Below are positions 1 to 5,280 of a DNA stretch of 5,280 nucleotides, one piece after another. The DNA comes from Xanthobacteraceae bacterium (lineage in GTDB: Bacteria; Pseudomonadota; Alphaproteobacteria; Rhizobiales; Xanthobacteraceae): contig JASHXZ010000459.1 in assembly GCA_030043285.1 (NCBI GenBank), positions 1 through 5,280 of the forward strand, written 5' to 3'. Position numbers and translations under genes: made by a program. Below the pieces are notes generated by a model, which was not told the DNA's origin, searched no databases, and saw only the letters and a program-made list of their open reading frames with translations. Numbering within the stretch: position 1 is the first letter of the stretch; every line of letters starts with the position of its first letter.

Positions 1-825
1 CGCAACGCTCGCCCGTACGCCGAGCACTTGTTGGTCGAAGGCCACGGTCTCCGCCTTGTGGCCGCGGGCATAGGCGACGGTCTCGAACCAGCCCGTTACG
101 AAGGCGCGCACCGCGTCCGGTTTTGCGGCGATCGCCTGCTCGGTCGCGTAGATGATCTGGTTCTGGAAATTGTTGGTCACCGTGCCGAAATTGAGCAGCA
201 CCTTGACCTGGCCGCGCTCCTGGAGATCGAACGCCGCGGCAATGTCGATCACCGCGGCGTCGACATTGCCGGCGCGCAGCGCCGCGATCCGCGCCGGTGT
301 GTCGCCGACGGCGACCCGCTTGAGGTCGCCGGGGCTCCAGCCCTTGCGCAGCGCCAGCTGAGAGACGACCCAATCGGTGAGCGAGCCGAGATTGGAGACC
401 GCGGCGCTGCGGCCGCGCAACGTATCGACGCTGGGCACCGAATTGTCCGGCCGCACGACGAGCGCGAGAATGGAAACGGGCCCCGACAATCCGGCAATCG
501 CCTTGAGCGGCGCGCCCTTGGCGGCGAACGCCAAGGTGGCGCCGGAGGCGAGTGCGATGTCGACGCTGCCGGCGATGCTGGCCTGCACCATCTTGGCCTG
601 GGTGATGAGCGAAATCTCAGGGGCCACGCCATTGCGCTGGAAAATCCCGAGCTTGTTGCCGTAATCGCCCATCACCAGCGCGAAATCGTTGGCCACCTTG
701 GCCACGTTCAATTGCGTCTGGCTGTGAGCGGAACTTGGCAGCACTGACAATACGAGGACCGCTGCGAAGAGCCCGGCAGCCACGCGCAGCGTGCGCGCGG
801 ACGTTGTCGACAACATTGGCAGCAC
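1..825 (-). CDS. ABC transporter substrate-binding protein, NMT1/SsuA-like (3' end outside window)
   Basis: Reading leftward from 825, the frame stays open to the window edge: 275 codons with no stop, so the C-terminus is missing. The N-terminus is a typical Sec signal peptide: Arg residues, then the hydrophobic stretch VAAGLFAAVLVLSVL, then a small-residue cleavage region (PSSAHSQ). The mature part has the layout of periplasmic binding proteins of the NMT1/SsuA/TAXI type. A first strand (LNVAKVANDF) leads to a segment on how often ligand sites are sampled (QAKMVQASIAGSVDIALASG), then VSILALVVRPDN, then DTLRGRSAAVSNLGSLTDW, and a helix-rich second lobe with ARIAALRAGNVDAAVID. Such proteins capture small organic solutes for an ABC importer; the ligand cannot be told from sequence. 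GTG at 825 is preferred because GGGAGG lies 9 nt upstream. ATG at 816, in the same frame, is the alternative but sits 18 nt from that site. It is transcribed divergently from the cupin gene. Permease and ATPase genes, if linked, would lie beyond the left edge. Confidence 0.85.
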   Translation of the reverse strand, partial: MLPMLSTTSARTLRVAAGLFAAVLVLSVLPSSAHSQTQLNVAKVANDFALVMGDYGNKLGIFQRNGVAPEISLITQAKMVQASIAGSVDIALASGATLAFAAKGAPLKAIAGLSGPVSILALVVRPDNSVPSVDTLRGRSAAVSNLGSLTDWVVSQLALRKGWSPGDLKRVAVGDTPARIAALRAGNVDAAVIDIAAAFDLQERGQVKVLLNFGTVTNNFQNQIIYATEQAIAAKPDAVRAFVTGWFETVAYARGHKAETVAFDQQVLGVRASVA

Positions 826-834
826 GCGCAAGGT

Positions 835-840
835 CCTCCC
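835..840 (-). promoter_or_regulatory. Ribosome binding site that favours the GTG start at 825
   Basis: The minus strand reads GGGAGG here, followed by 9 nt and then GTG at 825. The in-frame ATG at 816 is 18 nt away, too far for normal use, and the in-frame TTG at 831 is only 3 nt away. This supports a GTG start that adds three residues before the signal peptide. Confidence 0.55.
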
Positions 841-873
841 GTAAATCCGCGTTCGCACCGCGGAGCATATCGG

Positions 874-880
874 TATTATA
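874..880. promoter_or_regulatory. Possible bidirectional -10 element between divergent genes
   Basis: In the short gap between the two divergent starts the only AT-rich spot is TATTATA. On the minus strand positions 880-875 read TATAAT, a perfect sigma-70-like -10. That would give the binding-protein gene a leader of roughly 40 nt. On the plus strand 874-879 reads TATTAT and would serve the cupin gene. No good TTGACA-like -35 box is visible at 16-18 nt spacing in either direction. The call is therefore weak and would fit an activator-dependent promoter. Confidence 0.3.
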
Positions 881-939
881 AGCGGCTCTGCCGCCGCAGC
901 CCGTTCGTTCGCAGCGGCATTTCGCCCAGGAGGACGTCC

Positions 940-1845
940 ATGCCGCAAGTCATCGTCTGCGATACCAACCAGATGCCCTTCGAGGAGGTGCGTCGCGGAC
1001 GCGTGCATATGATCCGCCGTAAGCGGCTGCCGCTCGACACCGGGCTTCCCGGCGTGACCATGGAATACTCGCTCTCCATCGTGCCGGACGGCTATTTCAC
1101 GCCGCGACATCGGCATAATTTCGATCAGATCCGCTACACCCTTTCGGGGCTGCAGAGTACGGGCCATGGCGATCTCGCGGCCGGCGAGGTCGGCTATTTC
1201 CCCGAAGGCTCCTATTACGGGCCGCAGAAGCAGCAGGGCGAATGCGCGTGCCTGGTTCTGCAGTTCCAGGGTGCGAGCGGCGAGCGGCTTTTGAGCAACG
1301 AAGAGATGAACGCCACATACGACAAGCTCAGCAAGGCCGGCGGTAAGTTCGAGAACGGCGTCTACAAGGGTTTTGGGCCGGACGGCGCGCCGAAGAACCG
1401 CGATTCCTACGAGGCGATCTGGGAGGAACACGAGGGCCATGAGCTTGTCTTTCCGCCGTCGCGCTACCGCGATCCGGTGATGATGCTCGCCGCCAACGCG
1501 CGCTATTGGCCGGACCGCAAGCGTCCGGGCGTCGAAATCAAGCATTTGGGCACGTTCAGCGAGGCGCGCACCGGGATCGGCTTTATGCGGCTTACGCCCG
1601 GTGCGGTGCTGCCGGCCGGCAACCAGGAAGACGCCGAGCTGCGCTTCTGCATCGGTGGTTCGTTCGAGTATGACGGAAGACCCTGCGGGCAAGGCACCTA
1701 CATGTATGTGCCCAACGGCGCCGAGGTGAAAGCCTTGCGCTCGGCGGAAGGCGCCGAGTTTTTCGTCATCACGCTGCCGCAGCTTGCCGACCTGGCGGCG
1801 TTACTCACGCCGGCTCCGCCGCCGCGCGCAACGGCGCACGGTTGA
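940..1845 (+). CDS. Two-domain cupin (bicupin) protein of unknown substrate
   Basis: This 301-residue protein starts at an ATG preceded by AGGAGG with 6-nt spacing (928-933). No signal peptide or membrane segment is seen, so it is probably cytoplasmic. The first cupin domain covers about residues 40-110. It shows motif 1 with the exact family spacing: G51, x5, H57, x, H59, x3, Q63, x6, G70, where Gln replaces the usual Glu. Motif 2 is G82, x5, P88, x, G90, x2, Y93, with Tyr where the third metal-binding His is expected. The second cupin domain covers about residues 200-280. It keeps the spacing (G221, E233, G240, then G252, P258, G260), but the two His positions are G227 and Q229 and the last His is V263, so it is unlikely to bind metal. 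The fold assignment is firm, while the reaction is unknown. Candidates are a small-molecule or aromatic-compound enzyme, or a binding protein. The divergent solute-binding gene suggests, without proving, a shared catabolic role. The tail after residue 288 is Pro/Ala-rich and probably disordered. Confidence 0.85.
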   Translation: MPQVIVCDTNQMPFEEVRRGRVHMIRRKRLPLDTGLPGVTMEYSLSIVPDGYFTPRHRHNFDQIRYTLSGLQSTGHGDLAAGEVGYFPEGSYYGPQKQQGECACLVLQFQGASGERLLSNEEMNATYDKLSKAGGKFENGVYKGFGPDGAPKNRDSYEAIWEEHEGHELVFPPSRYRDPVMMLAANARYWPDRKRPGVEIKHLGTFSEARTGIGFMRLTPGAVLPAGNQEDAELRFCIGGSFEYDGRPCGQGTYMYVPNGAEVKALRSAEGAEFFVITLPQLADLAALLTPAPPPRATAHG

Positions 1846-1860
1846 GTTGGACGGCTTGAT

Positions 1861-3168
1861 TCATTCGTGGCCGAAGACGCGGCGGAAAATCGCGTCGACG
1901 TGGGCGAAGTGGAAGTCGAGGTCGAAATTGGCCTTCAGCTCCGCTTCGCTCAAGTGCTTGCGCACGTCCTTGTCGGCCTGGAGCAGGGTCAACAGATCGC
2001 CGTCGCCAGCCCAGGCTTTCATGGCGTTGCGCTGCACCAGCCGGTAGGCGTCCTCGCGCGCTACGTTTTTCTGCGTGAGCGCCAGAAGCACGCGCTGCGA
2101 GTGGACGAGGCCGCCAAGGCGCTCCAGATTCTTGCGCATGTTCTCCGGGTAAACGATGAGCTTGTCGATCACGCCGGCGAGCCGCGCGAGCGCGAAATCG
2201 AGCGTCACCGTAGCGTCGGGGCCGATCATGCGCTCGACGGACGAATGTGAGATGTCGCGCTCGTGCCAGAGCACGACGTCTTCCAGCGCCGGGACCACAT
2301 AGGCCCGCACCATGCGCGACAGGCCGACCAGATTTTCCGATAGCACCGGGTTGCGCTTGTGCGGCATGGACGAGGAGCCTTTTTGGCCCGGCGAAAAAAA
2401 CTCCTCGGCTTCGAGAATTTCAGTGCGCTGCAGGTTGCGGATTTCGGTGGCCAAGCGCTCGACCGAGGCGGCAACGACGCCGAGCGTGGCGAAATACATG
2501 GCGTGGCGGTCGCGCGGGATGATTTGGGTCGAGATGGTTTCGACGGTGAGCCCCATTTTCTTCGCCACATAGGCTTCAACCCGCAGATCGACCTGGGCGA
2601 ACGTGCCCACCGAGCCGGAGATCGCGCAGGTCGCGACCTCGCGGCGCGCGGCGAGAAGGCGCTCCTTCGCCCGGGCGAATTCCGCATAGGCGACCGCGAG
2701 CTTCAGCCCGAACGTGGTCGGCTCGGCGTGGATGCCGTGGGAGCGGCCGATGGTCGGGGTGTATTTGTGCTCGAACGCGCGGCGCTCGAGCGCGGCATTG
2801 AGCTTGTCCACGTCGGCGATCAAGAGATCGACCGCGCGCACCAATTGGACATTGAAGCAGGTGTCGAGCACGTCCGAGGACGTCATGCCCTGATGGACGA
2901 AGCGCGCCGCCGGCCCGACGATTTCCGCGAGGTGGGTAAGAAAGGCGATGACGTCGTGCTTGACCTCGCGCTCGATCTCCTCGATCCGCGCCACGTCGAA
3001 TTGGGCATTCTTGCCCTTGGCCCAGATCGTCTTCGCCGCATCCTTCGGGATGATGCCGAGCTCGGCCATGGCGTCGGCGGCATGCGCCTCGATCTCGAAC
3101 CAGATGCGAAAGCGTGTCTCCGGCGACCAGATCGCCGCCATTTCGGGCCGTGTGTAACGCGGAATCAT
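1861..3168 (-). CDS. purB: Adenylosuccinate lyase
   Basis: This 435-residue protein has the usual length of the short bacterial PurB class. The enzyme is a cytoplasmic homotetramer of the fumarase/aspartase superfamily. It releases fumarate twice in purine synthesis: from SAICAR to give AICAR, and from adenylosuccinate to give AMP. Visible motifs in order are KHDVIAF (70-76, conserved His71), the region TSSDVLDT (96-103), GRSHGIHAEP (141-150, with the presumed general-acid His144), and the superfamily signature GSSSMPHKRNP (264-274) carrying the catalytic Ser loop. A conserved HERDISHSS stretch follows near 302-310. The chosen start is ATG at 3168, giving MIPRYTRPEM, preceded by GAGG with 5-nt spacing (3174-3177). 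The frame stays open further upstream to a TTG at 3324, but that extension only translates the palindromic repeat and should not be annotated. It lies 177 bp downstream of the reductase gene on the same strand, so it may be read from that operon or from its own promoter. Its stop lies 15 bp from that of the converging cupin gene. Confidence 0.97.
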   Translation of the reverse strand: MIPRYTRPEMAAIWSPETRFRIWFEIEAHAADAMAELGIIPKDAAKTIWAKGKNAQFDVARIEEIEREVKHDVIAFLTHLAEIVGPAARFVHQGMTSSDVLDTCFNVQLVRAVDLLIADVDKLNAALERRAFEHKYTPTIGRSHGIHAEPTTFGLKLAVAYAEFARAKERLLAARREVATCAISGSVGTFAQVDLRVEAYVAKKMGLTVETISTQIIPRDRHAMYFATLGVVAASVERLATEIRNLQRTEILEAEEFFSPGQKGSSSMPHKRNPVLSENLVGLSRMVRAYVVPALEDVVLWHERDISHSSVERMIGPDATVTLDFALARLAGVIDKLIVYPENMRKNLERLGGLVHSQRVLLALTQKNVAREDAYRLVQRNAMKAWAGDGDLLTLLQADKDVRKHLSEAELKANFDLDFHFAHVDAIFRRVFGHE

Positions 3169-3195
3169 CGCCACCTCGTGGGGCTCATGCCTCGC

Positions 3196-3284
3196 CGTCA
3201 TTGCGAGGAGCCCCGAAAGGGGCGACGAAGCAATCCAGAATCGGTGCGGCGGCCCTGGATTGCTTCGCTTTGCTCGCAATGACG
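3196..3284. repeat. Palindromic dispersed-type intergenic repeat with nested hairpin
   Basis: The element is an 89-bp imperfect palindrome. The outer arms are perfect over 12 bp: CGTCATTGCGAG at 3196-3207 against 3273-3284. The inner arms are perfect over 13 bp: CGAAGCAATCCAG at 3226-3238 against 3255-3267, enclosing a 16-nt loop. The left side also holds a separate perfect hairpin, GCCCC-GAAA-GGGGC (3210-3223), so the RNA would form a three-way junction. There is no T run that would make it a classical intrinsic terminator, and no clear target-site duplication. Very similar palindromes, read as peptides such as SLRAKRSNP or GLLAMTA, are common between genes in Bradyrhizobium-like genomes; this comparison is from memory. 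Only one full copy is in this window. It lies between the reductase stop and the purB start and could affect mRNA processing or stability there. Confidence 0.85.
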
Positions 3285-3345
3285 AGTCGATGTGGGTCGT
3301 AGCAGATCGCCCAAAGCTCAACAATTGCGGACCGTTGACGGAGCC

Positions 3346-4320
3346 TTACGCCGCGAGACGCGCGCGATCGTGCGGCTGGCCGAGATCGATCGGCGTGCCT
3401 TTCGGGACGATGCCGTTCGGATTGACCCGCGCGATCGAATAATAATTGATCACGTAATAGCGCGGCTTCACCGTCTCGGCGACGCCCGGCACCTGATAAA
3501 GCTCGCGCATGTAGTTTGCGAGATTGGGAAAGTCGGCGATGCGGTTGCGGTTGCATTTGAACAGCGAAAAATAGGCGACGTCGAAGCGCACCAGGGTCGG
3601 AAACAGCCGCCAGTCGGCTTCGGTGATCTGCCGGCCGACCAGATAGCGCTGCGCGCCGAGCCGCGCTTCCAGCTCGTCGAGCGTGGCAAACAGCCCATCG
3701 TAGGCCGTCTCGTAAGCGTCCTGCGAGAGGGCGAAGCCGGCGCGATAGACGCCGTTGTTGACGTTGCGGTAGATGATCTCGTTCAGATGATCGATCTCGC
3801 CGCGCAGCGGCTGCGGATAATAATCGGTCCGCGTGGCGCCGACGCCGTCGAAGGCGCTGTTGAGCATGCGGATGATTTCGGACGATTCGTTGTTGACGAT
3901 GCGGCCGGTCTTCTTGTCCCATAGCGTCGGCACCGTGACCTTGCCGGTGTAGTGCGGGTCGCTTGCCGTATAGGCCTCGTGCAGATAGCGAAAGCCATTG
4001 ACCTTGTCCGGCGTGCAGTCCGGGAAGGCAGGATTGTCCTCGTAGGCCCAGCCCTGCTCGCGCATGCCCGGAATGGCGTAGGCGACCGAAATCGCGCCCG
4101 ACAGGTTTTTGATCGCGCGATAGATCAGTGTGCGGTGCGCCCACGGGCAGGCGTGCGCGACATAGAGATGGTACCGCCCGGGCTCGGCCTTGAAGCCGGA
4201 CGAGCCGTCGGCGGTGATGAAACCGCGAAAGCGGCTGTCGACGCGGCGGAAGTCGCCGGCTTTGCCGGTCTCTTCCGGCAGTTCTTCATCGGTCCATTTG
4301 CCGTCGATCAAAACGCCCAT
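3346..4320 (-). CDS. yqjG: Glutathionyl-hydroquinone reductase (Xi-class glutathione S-transferase, YqjG/ECM4 family)
   Basis: This cytoplasmic enzyme of 324 residues (E. coli YqjG is close to this length) reduces glutathionyl-hydroquinones with a second glutathione, giving the hydroquinone and GSSG. It thereby clears quinone-glutathione adducts. Visible features: a thioredoxin-like N-terminal domain with catalytic Cys58 in ACPWAHRTL; the cis-Pro motif VTVPTLWD (Pro131); the glutathione-binding NESSEIIRM (Glu146, Ser147); then an all-helical domain with NNGVYRAGFA (Tyr192), the hallmark TEADWRLFPTLVRFD, FKCNRNRI, and the family-specific C-terminus around NPNGIVPKG and PHDR. The start is ATG at 4320, with GGGGAGG 7 nt upstream. 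A TTG directly before it (4323) should not be used. The ATG overlaps the rpe stop as TGATG, so the two genes are probably one transcript with coupled translation. Family assignment is very secure; the natural substrate is not known. The symbol is borrowed from the E. coli homologue. Confidence 0.93.
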   Translation of the reverse strand: MGVLIDGKWTDEELPEETGKAGDFRRVDSRFRGFITADGSSGFKAEPGRYHLYVAHACPWAHRTLIYRAIKNLSGAISVAYAIPGMREQGWAYEDNPAFPDCTPDKVNGFRYLHEAYTASDPHYTGKVTVPTLWDKKTGRIVNNESSEIIRMLNSAFDGVGATRTDYYPQPLRGEIDHLNEIIYRNVNNGVYRAGFALSQDAYETAYDGLFATLDELEARLGAQRYLVGRQITEADWRLFPTLVRFDVAYFSLFKCNRNRIADFPNLANYMRELYQVPGVAETVKPRYYVINYYSIARVNPNGIVPKGTPIDLGQPHDRARLAA

Positions 4321-5006
4321 CAAGCGGCCTCCCCACGCGCCAGCGCTGCCGCGTTGCGGATCGCCGCGATATTGGCGCGATACGAATCAGGCGTGCGGTC
4401 CTTGAACACCGCGGAGCCGGCGACGAAAGCATTGGCGCCGGCGCGCGCCGCCTCCGGCGCGATTTGCGGCGTGATGCCGCCGTCGATCTCGATGTCGATT
4501 GGCCGGCCGCCCGCCATGGCGCGCAGGTTGCGCACCTTGTCGAGCGCGCCGGTGATGAATTTCTGGCCGCCGAAGCCGGGATTGACCGACATGACCAGGA
4601 TCAGGTCGACGATATCGACGACATGCTCGATGGTGCTTTCGGGCGTGCCGGGATTAAGCGTGACGCCGGCCTTTTTGCCGAGCGCGCGGATCGCCTGCAG
4701 CGAGCGGTGGACGTGCGGGCCGGCCTCGACATGCACGGTGATGATGTCGGCGCCGGCTTTGGCGAAGGCATCGAGATACGGATCGCACGGCGCGATCATC
4801 AGGTGCACGTCGAGCGGCTTTGCCGTGTGCGGCCGGATCGCCTTGACCACGTCCGGGCCGATGGAAATGTTCGGCACGAAATGCCCGTCCATGACGTCGA
4901 CGTGGATCCAATCGGCGCCGGCGGCGTCGACGGCGTGGACTTCCTCACCGAGCTTGGCGAAATCGGCGGACAGGATCGATGGCGCGATGATCAGGGGACG
5001 CGGCAC
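4320..5006 (-). CDS. rpe: Ribulose-phosphate 3-epimerase
   Basis: This 228-residue cytoplasmic TIM-barrel metalloenzyme interconverts D-ribulose 5-phosphate and D-xylulose 5-phosphate in the pentose phosphate pathway, and in the Calvin cycle where present. Its length is normal for the family. Visible motifs: APSILSADF at the N-terminus (Ser10); [15 protein letters not shown] (33-46) with metal ligands His35 and Asp37 and active-site Met39; LDVHLMI with metal ligand His68; [14 protein letters not shown] (137-150); IEIDGGI with Asp175 as metal ligand and acid/base; and the phosphate-binding loop region VAGSAVF (195-201). The start is GTG at 5006, giving [10 protein letters not shown], with GGAGAG just upstream. 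No ATG in this frame lies near the conserved N-terminus, and the open frame upstream to 5189 looks non-coding (Arg- and Cys-rich). rpe is the first visible gene of the minus-strand cluster; its stop overlaps the reductase start. Confidence 0.96.
   Translation of the reverse strand: MPRPLIIAPSILSADFAKLGEEVHAVDAAGADWIHVDVMDGHFVPNISIGPDVVKAIRPHTAKPLDVHLMIAPCDPYLDAFAKAGADIITVHVEAGPHVHRSLQAIRALGKKAGVTLNPGTPESTIEHVVDIVDLILVMSVNPGFGGQKFITGALDKVRNLRAMAGGRPIDIEIDGGITPQIAPEAARAGANAFVAGSAVFKDRTPDSYRANIAAIRNAAALARGEAA
4328..4334 (-). promoter_or_regulatory. Ribosome binding site of the reductase gene inside the rpe 3' end
   Basis: The minus strand reads GGGGAGG here, 7 nt before the ATG at 4320. The site lies within the last codons of rpe, and the rpe stop overlaps the ATG in TGATG. 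Ribosomes finishing rpe would end on the start site, the usual arrangement for translational coupling. Confidence 0.7.
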
Positions 5007-5010
5007 GGCG

Positions 5011-5016
5011 CTCTCC
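5011..5016 (-). promoter_or_regulatory. Ribosome binding site that decides the GTG start of rpe
   Basis: The minus strand reads GGAGAG, with the GGAG core 6 nt from the GTG at 5006. The nearest upstream ATG (5038) is out of frame. The conserved APSILSADF begins a few residues after this GTG, so the start is well supported. Confidence 0.65.
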
Positions 5017-5073
5017 GTAACTGCCGTTCGCCTAACATGGCGGCGGCAGGGCGGCAACGCGCCCCCGCGGGAG

Positions 5074-5088
5074 CGGCAATATTTGCCG
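5074..5088. promoter_or_regulatory. 15-bp palindrome upstream of rpe, possible operator
   Basis: CGGCAAtatTTGCCG is a perfect 6-bp inverted repeat around a 3-nt AT centre, the common shape of a dimeric regulator site. It lies about 70 bp upstream of the rpe start and about 155 bp before the plus-strand start at 5243. GCGGCAA also occurs at 5051-5057 and 5103-5109, so there are three half-site-like copies. No regulator is identified, and in GC-rich DNA such a match can arise by chance. Confidence 0.25.
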
Positions 5089-5242
5089 GCGCGCCGCCAG
5101 CAGCGGCAAGTTTGGCGGCTTTTCCGGTCCGCAGCGTCGCCGAAATTCCCGTTATTCCGGAGGTTTAATGCGCGGCCCCGGTTTTGCATCGCCGGCTACG
5201 GCGGCATTCGGCGAGATCGCCTGCCGTTGCGAGGAGCGCATC

Positions 5243-5280
5243 ATGTCCTGGTCTGTCAACGGGTCGAACACCAATAATCC
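5243..5280 (+). CDS. Start of an unidentified gene running off the right edge
   Basis: An ATG at 5243 is preceded by GAGGAG (5231-5236) with 6-nt spacing and opens a frame that reads MSWSVNGSNTNN to the window edge. An in-frame ATG at 5168, with its own GGAGG (5159-5163) at 4-nt spacing, would add 25 residues (beginning [10 protein letters not shown]). No stop lies between the two. The later start is preferred because its ribosome binding site is better spaced and the added segment does not look like a conserved or signal-type N-terminus. The Asn/Ser-rich beginning does not identify a family. It is divergent from rpe. Confidence 0.45.
   Translation, partial: MSWSVNGSNTNN

Larger units (their letters stand above)
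5007..5242. other. Intergenic region between rpe and the right-edge gene
   Basis: About 236 bp without a supported gene, unless the right-edge gene begins at 5168. It holds the rpe ribosome binding site, the 15-bp palindrome and the GCGGCAA copies described separately. I find no strong -35/-10 pair on either strand. The promoter of the rpe cluster must lie here or further right, but I cannot place it. Confidence 0.5.

Noticed and set aside
28..747. 239-codon plus-strand open frame at the left end
   Set aside because: It is antisense to the substrate-binding protein, whose signal peptide and two-lobe sequence are convincing. The plus-strand product is Arg/Gly/Ala-rich with no recognisable domain.
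2359..3282. 307-codon plus-strand open frame over purB
   Set aside because: Antisense shadow of purB; the end of its translation is just the palindromic repeat.
3196..3284. Palindrome considered as an intrinsic terminator for the reductase gene
   Set aside because: No T run follows the stem on either strand, and the nested hairpin fits a dispersed repeat better. A weaker role in RNA stability remains possible.
3185..4144. 319-codon minus-strand open frame overlapping the reductase gene in another frame
   Set aside because: It is an Arg/Ser/Ala-rich alternative frame of a well-identified gene, and its C-terminus again reads through the repeat.
4464..5168. Plus-strand open frame whose stop overlaps the ATG at 5168 as TAATG, suggesting a coupled gene pair
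   Set aside because: The frame is antisense to rpe and its protein is Asp/Arg/Gly-rich without motifs. The overlap is likely chance.
5227..5237. TTGCGAGGAGC, an 11-nt match to the left arm region of the palindromic repeat
   Set aside because: The match does not extend on either side and there is no partner arm. It is better explained as the ribosome binding site of the right-edge gene.
3952..5277. 441-codon plus-strand open frame antisense to rpe and the reductase gene
   Set aside because: It lies opposite two certain genes. Its translation is low in conserved-looking motifs, and long antisense frames are expected in GC-rich DNA.

Overview
The window looks like a chromosomal segment from a GC-rich alphaproteobacterium, most likely of the order Hyphomicrobiales (Bradyrhizobium/Rhodopseudomonas/Xanthobacteraceae type). 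This rests on the high G+C, the codon usage, the style of the PurB, Rpe and glutathionyl-hydroquinone reductase proteins, and a palindromic intergenic repeat of a kind familiar from Bradyrhizobium-like genomes. The genus is an inference from memory of such sequences; no search was run.

Left part (1-1845): a divergent pair. On the minus strand is the N-terminal part of a periplasmic NMT1/SsuA-like ABC transporter substrate-binding protein, cut by the left edge of the window. On the plus strand is a two-domain cupin protein of unknown substrate. They share an intergenic stretch of about 114 bp with an AT-rich TATTATA core that could serve as a -10 element in either direction. The cupin gene converges on purB, with only 15 bp between the stop codons.

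Centre and right (1861-5006): three minus-strand genes in the order rpe, glutathionyl-hydroquinone reductase, purB. The rpe stop and the reductase start overlap as TGATG, which suggests co-transcription and translational coupling. purB follows after a 177-bp gap that holds an 89-bp palindromic repeat with a nested hairpin. purB belongs to purine synthesis and rpe to the pentose phosphate/Calvin pathways. The reductase recycles glutathionylated quinones. No obvious single pathway joins the three.

Right edge (5007-5280): an intergenic region with a 15-bp palindrome and three GCGGCAA copies. It is followed by the first codons of a plus-strand gene that leaves the window and has two possible in-frame starts.

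I see no tRNA, rRNA, CRISPR array, insertion sequence or phage gene. The most interesting points are the cupin with altered metal-ligand positions, the rpe-reductase coupling and the structured repeat. I found no convincing evidence of an entirely new system. Several long open frames lie antisense to the real genes; I treat them as by-products of high G+C.
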